From Phormidium ambiguum IAM M-71 (lineage in GTDB: Bacteria; Cyanobacteriota; Cyanobacteriia; Cyanobacteriales; Aerosakkonemataceae): a stretch of 56,875 nucleotides of DNA. Made by a program: the position numbers and the translations under genes. The DNA lies in NCBI RefSeq assembly GCF_001904725.1, contig NZ_MRCE01000044.1, positions 1 through 56,875 on the forward strand. Direction: 5' to 3'. The notes under the pieces were generated by a model. The model saw only the letters and a list, made by a program, of their open reading frames with translations, ran no database searches and was not told where the DNA came from. Positions 52,635 through 56,875 of this stretch are shown here, piece by piece. Each line of letters starts with the position of its first letter. Within the stretch, counting starts at the first letter, position 1.

Positions 52635-52807
52635 CAGTATTTACTGTTAGTACAAGTGTGATAGTAATCGCGTTCGGCTTCTATTCGAGCTAAGATTGTT
52701 TCAGTTTCCCCATCAGGTTTAATAGGAATTGGTTTGACTGTAGAGGGTTCGTTGATGGCTTGATCGCCTTTTCGGTACTGAGGCTTTTTCTGAGTAAGTT
52801 TTGGCAT
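52634..52807 (-). CDS. 57-aa protein translationally coupled to the Gp157-like gene
   Basis: A short frame with an ATG at 52805-52807. It reads MPKLTQKKPQYRKGDQAINE at the N-terminus and ends YYHTCTNSKY. Its TGA stop shares one base with the ATG of the Gp157-like gene (TGATG at 52632-52636), the classic sign of coupled translation. The middle (KPIPIKPDGETETILARIEAE) has alternating Pro/Lys and an amphipathic helix. No family is recognised. It is antisense to an upstream extension of the divergent nuclease frame, which supports the later start chosen for that gene. Confidence 0.6.
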   Translation of the reverse strand: MPKLTQKKPQYRKGDQAINEPSTVKPIPIKPDGETETILARIEAERDYYHTCTNSKY

Positions 52808-52861
52808 TTATTTCAACTGGTTTTTTACAACAAAGCGCGACAGCGCTACCAAAAAAAGAAA

Positions 52862-53860
52862 ATGAATTATCCGATGGTCTTTTATCCAGAAGCGGTAACA
52901 AATTTCTGCCGTAAATATCCTTTAAACTTGTCTAGAGACAATCAGATAACAGTTGTTTTTGATAGTTCTTCATCTGTTAGCAAACCACAGTTACCGAACT
53001 TACCAGTAGTGCCATCTGTCGAATGGTTTGGTTTAATTTGGCTATTGTGGTTGGGTGGTGCGAGCGCACTTCCGTTACTGGCTGTTTCTTGGGGTTGGTC
53101 GTGGATAGAATTGCTGTTACTTGTCAGTGCTTATTGTTGTTTAATAGCAGCTGCTTACACATATTTACTGAGTTATCGTACTAAGCTGATTTCGCAGTAT
53201 CGACAGCAAATGTCCGAATACCAAATGAAGTTGGCAACGTATCAAAAACAGCAGATAATTTCCGAGCATTCACCTGAAATTAAAGCTCAAAAATCGTCAA
53301 TAAATTATAAGTTGCGTTGTCAATTATTGTCAGCTTTGATGTCAAATCGAGTTAACCCAATCGGTCATTCTCAAGCACGGCAAGGGGTGAGCGAAGAAGA
53401 ATTTATGCGATACTTACAATGCTATTTTCCTACCGCAGTACAGGGTGTTCAGTTCAAGATTCCGATGTCAAAGAAGTCTTATTCGGCAGATTTTACTATT
53501 GTGCACAATATCTTAGGCATTGGTATTGATGTGGAAGTGGATGAGCCTTATGCTGGTTTGTCTTTGAAACCGACACACTGCTGGGATAAAGATAGCGATC
53601 GCCGTCGCAATCAATTGTTTAATGAGTGGGGTTGGATTGTGGTACGATTCACGGAAAAACAGGTGGTGCAAGCACCATTAAGTTGTTGTAAATTTATAGC
53701 ACAGGTAATTTGGGAAGTGACGGGCGAGCGATCTTATTTGGAACTACTAGAATCGCAACCAAATTTACTTCCCGTTAAGCCTTGGACAACCAAAGAAGCT
53801 AGACGAATGGCTAAACAGAGATATCGTCAAAGCTATCTACCCAAACTAAGAGATAATTAA
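52862..53860 (+). CDS. Membrane-anchored PD-(D/E)XK-like nuclease
   Basis: A protein of about 332 aa. The frame is open from 52760, but its first 34 codons overlap the divergent 57-aa gene, so ATG 52862 (MNYPMVF) is preferred. Two adjacent membrane segments lie at about residues 58-95 and 100-125 (FGLIWLLWLGGASALPLLAV; ELLLLVSAYCCLIAAAYTYLL in parts), followed by a coiled linker. The C-terminal domain (about 165-330) has YSADFTIVHNILGIGIDVEV and DEPYAG, then RRRNQLFNEWGWIVVRFTEKQV. This is the D...ExD/E-V layout and RRNxxFxxxGWxVxRFxxxQ pattern of DUF559/Vsr-like nucleases. The Lys of the classic motif is replaced (DVEVDEP). Substrate and role are unknown; inner-membrane DNA processing during transfer or defence is conceivable. 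Confidence 0.6.
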   Translation: MNYPMVFYPEAVTNFCRKYPLNLSRDNQITVVFDSSSSVSKPQLPNLPVVPSVEWFGLIWLLWLGGASALPLLAVSWGWSWIELLLLVSAYCCLIAAAYTYLLSYRTKLISQYRQQMSEYQMKLATYQKQQIISEHSPEIKAQKSSINYKLRCQLLSALMSNRVNPIGHSQARQGVSEEEFMRYLQCYFPTAVQGVQFKIPMSKKSYSADFTIVHNILGIGIDVEVDEPYAGLSLKPTHCWDKDSDRRRNQLFNEWGWIVVRFTEKQVVQAPLSCCKFIAQVIWEVTGERSYLELLESQPNLLPVKPWTTKEARRMAKQRYRQSYLPKLRDN

Positions 53861-53895
53861 TAGTCTGTATCAGATTTAAACAAACATAGTCAGAA

Positions 53896-54240
53896 ATGGC
53901 TCATTTACCAGAAGAAATTACGACAACTGTTTTGGAATTGCAGCGACGGCTGTTAGTAATAATTAATCAAGCAACCGCCACTGGATTTGCTATTTTGCAG
54001 CAATATGGGGAGACAGAAACGACCATGATTGCACTAGAAGATTTGGATAATGTTAGAGATAGGGCAAACACTTATTATTCAAGATTTCATACGCTTTTAG
54101 TACGCATTGCTGAATCTCAACCCTTTGCTGATACTGCTATGCTAGAACTACTGAATCGCTCTATAGAACAAGCGCGAGCTACCGTAGAAGCAGCACAAGC
54201 GACGATTCAAGAAGAGAAAAGGAATTTTAACATACCATGA
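53896..54240 (+). CDS. Small helical protein, first of a coupled pair
   Basis: A 114-aa, wholly helical protein with repeating hydrophobic heptads (ELQRRLLVIINQATATGFAIL; LLNRSIEQARATVEAAQATI). No family is recognised. It begins 35 bp after the nuclease gene and its TGA stop overlaps the ATG of the next gene (ATGA at 54237-54240), so it is likely part of the same transcript. Nothing suggests a catalytic role. Confidence 0.6.
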   Translation: MAHLPEEITTTVLELQRRLLVIINQATATGFAILQQYGETETTMIALEDLDNVRDRANTYYSRFHTLLVRIAESQPFADTAMLELLNRSIEQARATVEAAQATIQEEKRNFNIP

Positions 54241-54467
54241 CTCAGGAACCGAAGCTACCCGATCTAGAAAAAGTCAAGCAGACTTCAGCCAAGATGAAGG
54301 AAATCTGCAATAAAGCCGATGCAGGGATTTTAGTTTTAGATAGTTTAATTGCTCAACTTGAAGAACAAATTCACTCTTCACCCTTATATCGCTACCGATT
54401 GAATAGAGCCAAGCAGTTGCTCAACATGAAACCAGACACTTCCGAAGATACAGAAGTTTGTAGCTGA
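54237..54467 (+). CDS. Small helical protein, second of a coupled pair
   Basis: A 76-aa protein with helical heptads (KVKQTSAKMKEICNKADAGI; LDSLIAQLEEQIHSSPLYRY). It is translationally coupled to the preceding gene by ATGA, which suggests that the two products form a complex in fixed ratio. No family is recognised. The C-terminal end has a Cys near the terminus (TEVCS). Confidence 0.6.
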   Translation: MTQEPKLPDLEKVKQTSAKMKEICNKADAGILVLDSLIAQLEEQIHSSPLYRYRLNRAKQLLNMKPDTSEDTEVCS

Positions 54468-54515
54468 TCGGGACTAGAGATGGTGAAGGTACAAGAAGCT
54501 TGAACTAAGACAGAA

Positions 54516-55022
54516 ATGGAAAAGCTAACGGAAGAAACAGCGGTTGATTTGATGCAACTGATGCTGGATGAAGATTGGGTTAGAGAAGCAGTCCGCATTG
54601 AGGAAGAGGCGGGATGCGATATTGGAGCAGGTTTTGAATTAGGAGCAAACTTAGGAGAATTTCTCCAAAATCCATCTGGATTCGCTGACTTCTTCGAGTT
54701 GCGTTCCGTCATTATCAGTGAGTTTCTTAAGCTATTGGCTTCTTGGAATTTAGGTGCAGGAATGGAAGCAGCAGTAGATTGTGGCAGACAGTTGCTTTTG
54801 CAGCGGTTACTCAATCCTTCTCCAGAAGTTCAAGAACGGCTATTAGCAATGTGGCCTCAAGAGTTAACAGCACAGCCAGGGATATCGGAAAATCAGCGTT
54901 CTGAACTACGTTTTCTGTTCCGCTCAATTCTAACTGAATCGGATTGGGAGGCGATCGCCACCGCAGCAGCTTCTGCGATTCGAGAGCAAGTGATGATACA
55001 GCAGCAGCAGGTGGTTGTGTGA
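54516..55022 (+). CDS. Hypothetical helical protein
   Basis: A 168-aa acidic, helical protein beginning MEKLTEETAVDLMQLMLDED, with an internal GCDIGAGFELGANLGEFLQN segment and a C-terminal WEAIATAAASAIREQVM ending in poly-Gln/Val. No family is recognised. It is the last plus-strand gene before RecG, 48 bp after the coupled pair, and may be in the same transcript. After it, 55023-55117 holds no feature. Confidence 0.55.
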   Translation: MEKLTEETAVDLMQLMLDEDWVREAVRIEEEAGCDIGAGFELGANLGEFLQNPSGFADFFELRSVIISEFLKLLASWNLGAGMEAAVDCGRQLLLQRLLNPSPEVQERLLAMWPQELTAQPGISENQRSELRFLFRSILTESDWEAIATAAASAIREQVMIQQQQVVV

Positions 55023-55117
55023 CAAAGACGAGTCTTTACTTAAACTTTGAGAGTAGTTTATGTAACTCGGTAGAATTGTGCGCCATGGCGCACATTTTCA
55101 CGCTGGCGATGCTGGAC

Positions 55118-56875
55118 TCAATTAAGTGCCGCTTCAGCATCTAGTTTGTCAAACGGTTGTCTTCGGGACAGTTCTTGCAAAAGCTCAGGCCATCGCTTCA
55201 ATGTCGGGTCTTTCCCGAGCGCTAATTGTGCCACCTCTCTCGCTTGTTCCAATAACACCTTGTCTTTGCTCAAATCAGCCAAAGCAAAATTTGGTAGCCC
55301 TGCTTGCTTGGTTCCTAACACTTGACCTGGGCCTCTTAAACGTAAATCCATCTCTGCAAGGAAAAAACCATCTTGGCAAGTCTCCATCACCTTTAAACGA
55401 GTTCTAGCATCTTCAGATTTAGAATTGCTTACCAGCAGGCAGTAAGATTTGTGAACACCTCTGCCAACCCGACCCCGTAGTTGATGCAATTGCGACAAGC
55501 CAAAGCGTTGGGCGTGTTCGATTAGCATGACAGTAGCGTTCGGGACATCGACACCAACCTCAACTACCGTAGTAGACACTAAAATCTGAGTTTGATGGTT
55601 AAGGAAACGAGCGAGCGCAGTTTCTTTCTGGGCTGAACTCATGCGACCATGCAATAGTCCAACTTTGTAATTAGGGAAAGCATTTTCACTCAAATGTTGG
55701 TACTCATCAATAGCAGCCTTCAAGTCCAGCTTTTCTGAAGCTTCAACTAGCGGCAAAATGATATATGCTTGACGACCCCGTTCTACTTCTTGTGCGATTA
55801 AACGGTAAGCTTTATTTCGGGTTCGCTCGGTCAATAGTTTTGTTTCTATTGGTTGTCTACCTGGTGGTAATTCGTCGAGCAAACTAATATCTAAATCTCC
55901 ATGCAAAGTCAGTGCTAAAGTACGGGGAATAGGAGTCGCCGTCATCGTTAGCAAATGGGGAGTGATGCCTTTTTGCGATAATTTGATTCTCTGTTCGACA
56001 CCAAACCGATGTTGTTCGTCAATCACCACTAAACCTAGCTGGTTAAAGTGTACGGTGTCTTGGATCAAAGCGTGAGTACCAACTAGCAATGACAATTTTC
56101 CTGATTCTAGTTCTTGCAAAATACACCGACGTTTAAGAGTGGAAGTGGAACCTGTCAGCAATGCTAGCGATATTCCCAACGGTTCCAGCCATGTTGATAT
56201 TTTCCTAAAATGTTGTTGTGCCAGCACCTCAGTAGGTGCCATCAGTGCCACTTGGTAGCCAGATTCAATTGCCGCTAGCATTGCAACTGCGGCAACTACT
56301 GTTTTACCCGCACCTACATCCCCCTGCACCAAGCGATTCATTGGTAATAAATGTTCCATATCAGAGAGAATTTCATTAATCACCCGTTGTTGTGCCTGGG
56401 TGAGAGTAAACGGTAGCTTTTGGTAAAGTTGAGCGAGCAATTTGCGAGTGGCTATCAACGGATATGCTGGTTGTTGTTGCACAGAATATCGCCTCTTTAA
56501 CAATCCCAGTTGTAGATAAAAGAATTCATCAAATGCTAATCTCTGGCGAGCTTTTTCCAAGCTATCGCTGTTTGGCGGAAAATGAATGTGTGCGAGCGCA
56601 GTTGCTAAATCAATCAGTTCAAAACGAGAGCGCAGTTTTTGAGGCAGCGGATCGAGCCATCCTTGAGTATGTGCGATCGCTGCTTCTGTACAATGCCGAA
56701 TTAACTCATTTGTGATGCCTTTAGTTAAGCGATAAATCGGTGTAATTGAATTAGTGCTAGCTTTAGCATCGGCTAAACTGACAACTTTAATAGTAGGATT
56801 GTTGATAGTTAGTCCGTAGCTAAGTAGTCGGACAAAAGAAAACGAGACTGTGTTAAGTTCTATTGAGGCTGGGAT
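55118..56875 (-). CDS. recG: RecG ATP-dependent DNA helicase, partial (N-terminus beyond window)
   Basis: Branch-migration helicase that rewinds stalled replication forks and processes Holliday junctions. The frame is open from the window edge (56875) to the stop at 55118. The residues before the apparent TTG start at 56560 are plainly RecG too (ITPIYRLTKGITNELIR; DPLPQKLRSRFELIDLATAL), so that start is not real and the 5' end lies outside. The helicase core shows Walker A GDVGAGKT, DEQH box VVIDEQHRFGVEQR, motif III TATPIPRTLALTL, and motif VI QLRGRVGRGVHKSYCLLV, with the C-terminal LRLRGPGQVLGTKQAGLPNF characteristic of RecG. It is normally chromosomal, which hints at integration of the plasmid-like block nearby, though a megaplasmid cannot be excluded. 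Confidence 0.97.
   Translation of the reverse strand: MPASIELNTVSFSFVRLLSYGLTINNPTIKVVSLADAKASTNSITPIYRLTKGITNELIRHCTEAAIAHTQGWLDPLPQKLRSRFELIDLATALAHIHFPPNSDSLEKARQRLAFDEFFYLQLGLLKRRYSVQQQPAYPLIATRKLLAQLYQKLPFTLTQAQQRVINEILSDMEHLLPMNRLVQGDVGAGKTVVAAVAMLAAIESGYQVALMAPTEVLAQQHFRKISTWLEPLGISLALLTGSTSTLKRRCILQELESGKLSLLVGTHALIQDTVHFNQLGLVVIDEQHRFGVEQRIKLSQKGITPHLLTMTATPIPRTLALTLHGDLDISLLDELPPGRQPIETKLLTERTRNKAYRLIAQEVERGRQAYIILPLVEASEKLDLKAAIDEYQHLSENAFPNYKVGLLHGRMSSAQKETALARFLNHQTQILVSTTVVEVGVDVPNATVMLIEHAQRFGLSQLHQLRGRVGRGVHKSYCLLVSNSKSEDARTRLKVMETCQDGFFLAEMDLRLRGPGQVLGTKQAGLPNFALADLSKDKVLLEQAREVAQLALGKDPTLKRWPELLQELSRRQPFDKLDAEAALN

Noticed and set aside
1-56875. CRISPR arrays, tRNA and rRNA genes
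   Set aside because: No regularly spaced repeat-spacer pattern, cloverleaf or rRNA-like conserved sequence was recognised in the window; the repeated HIP1-type octamers are dispersed.

Overview
The window looks like DNA of a filamentous cyanobacterium. It is AT-rich and dotted with GCGATCGC (HIP1-type) octamers. Its gene families are also typical of multicellular cyanobacteria: giant Ser/Thr-kinase/AAA/GAF signalling proteins, a CYP110-like P450, DUF6745, group II introns, and plasmid genes with large hypothetical proteins. The genus cannot be read from the sequence, and no rRNA, tRNA or CRISPR array was seen.

Layout. (1) 1-3.0 kb: the 3' part of a group II intron (5'-truncated reverse transcriptase/maturase plus domains V-VI) sits inside a HipA-like kinase gene. 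That gene also carries an in-frame stop and a frameshift. A HipA-N/HIRAN-like partner gene follows with a TTGA overlap. (2) 3.8-14.8 kb: two tandem giant kinase/AAA/GAF proteins, one ending in a class III nucleotidyl cyclase and the other in a GGDEF diguanylate cyclase. (3) 14.8-20.5 kb: a compact RiPP (TOMM) operon with a nitrile-hydratase-like-leader precursor ending in Cys-Cys, an FAD amine-oxidase-like enzyme, a fused E1-like/YcaO cyclodehydratase and a SagB-type dehydrogenase. (4) 20.6-29.9 kb: DUF6745, a UbiA prenyltransferase with its own terminator, a divergent P450, and a third giant kinase ending in a histidine kinase. The three giant kinases therefore flank the biosynthetic block.

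(5) 30-37 kb: a broken IS1182-type transposase, a small ribbon-helix-helix-like gene between 59-bp inverted repeats, parA/parB, a putative DNA-binding protein and a hybrid histidine kinase. (6) 37.3-45.7 kb: a type IV secretion remnant on the minus strand. VirB9-, VirB5-, VirB4- and pilin-like genes are intact, the VirB10-like gene is split by a 765-bp insertion carrying a zinc-ribbon membrane protein, and the VirB6-like gene is truncated. (7) 45.8-55.0 kb: a 708-aa protein, a 1159-aa protein with the catalytic DFDGD motif and other signatures of two-barrel RNA polymerases, a Gp157-like gene coupled to a tiny gene, a membrane-anchored nuclease and three small genes. (8) 55.1 kb to the edge: RecG, running off the window.

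The most striking element is the 1159-aa polymerase-like protein. It and the next two minus-strand genes (the 708-aa partner and the pilin-like protein) each carry a near-identical GC-rich palindrome about 90-105 bp upstream of the start codon. The C-terminal domain of the polymerase-like protein seems to recur twice in the 708-aa protein. Together this suggests a self-contained, plasmid-type transcription module next to a conjugation system. The TOMM operon, with a deduced 14-residue core ending in CC, is the second notable system.
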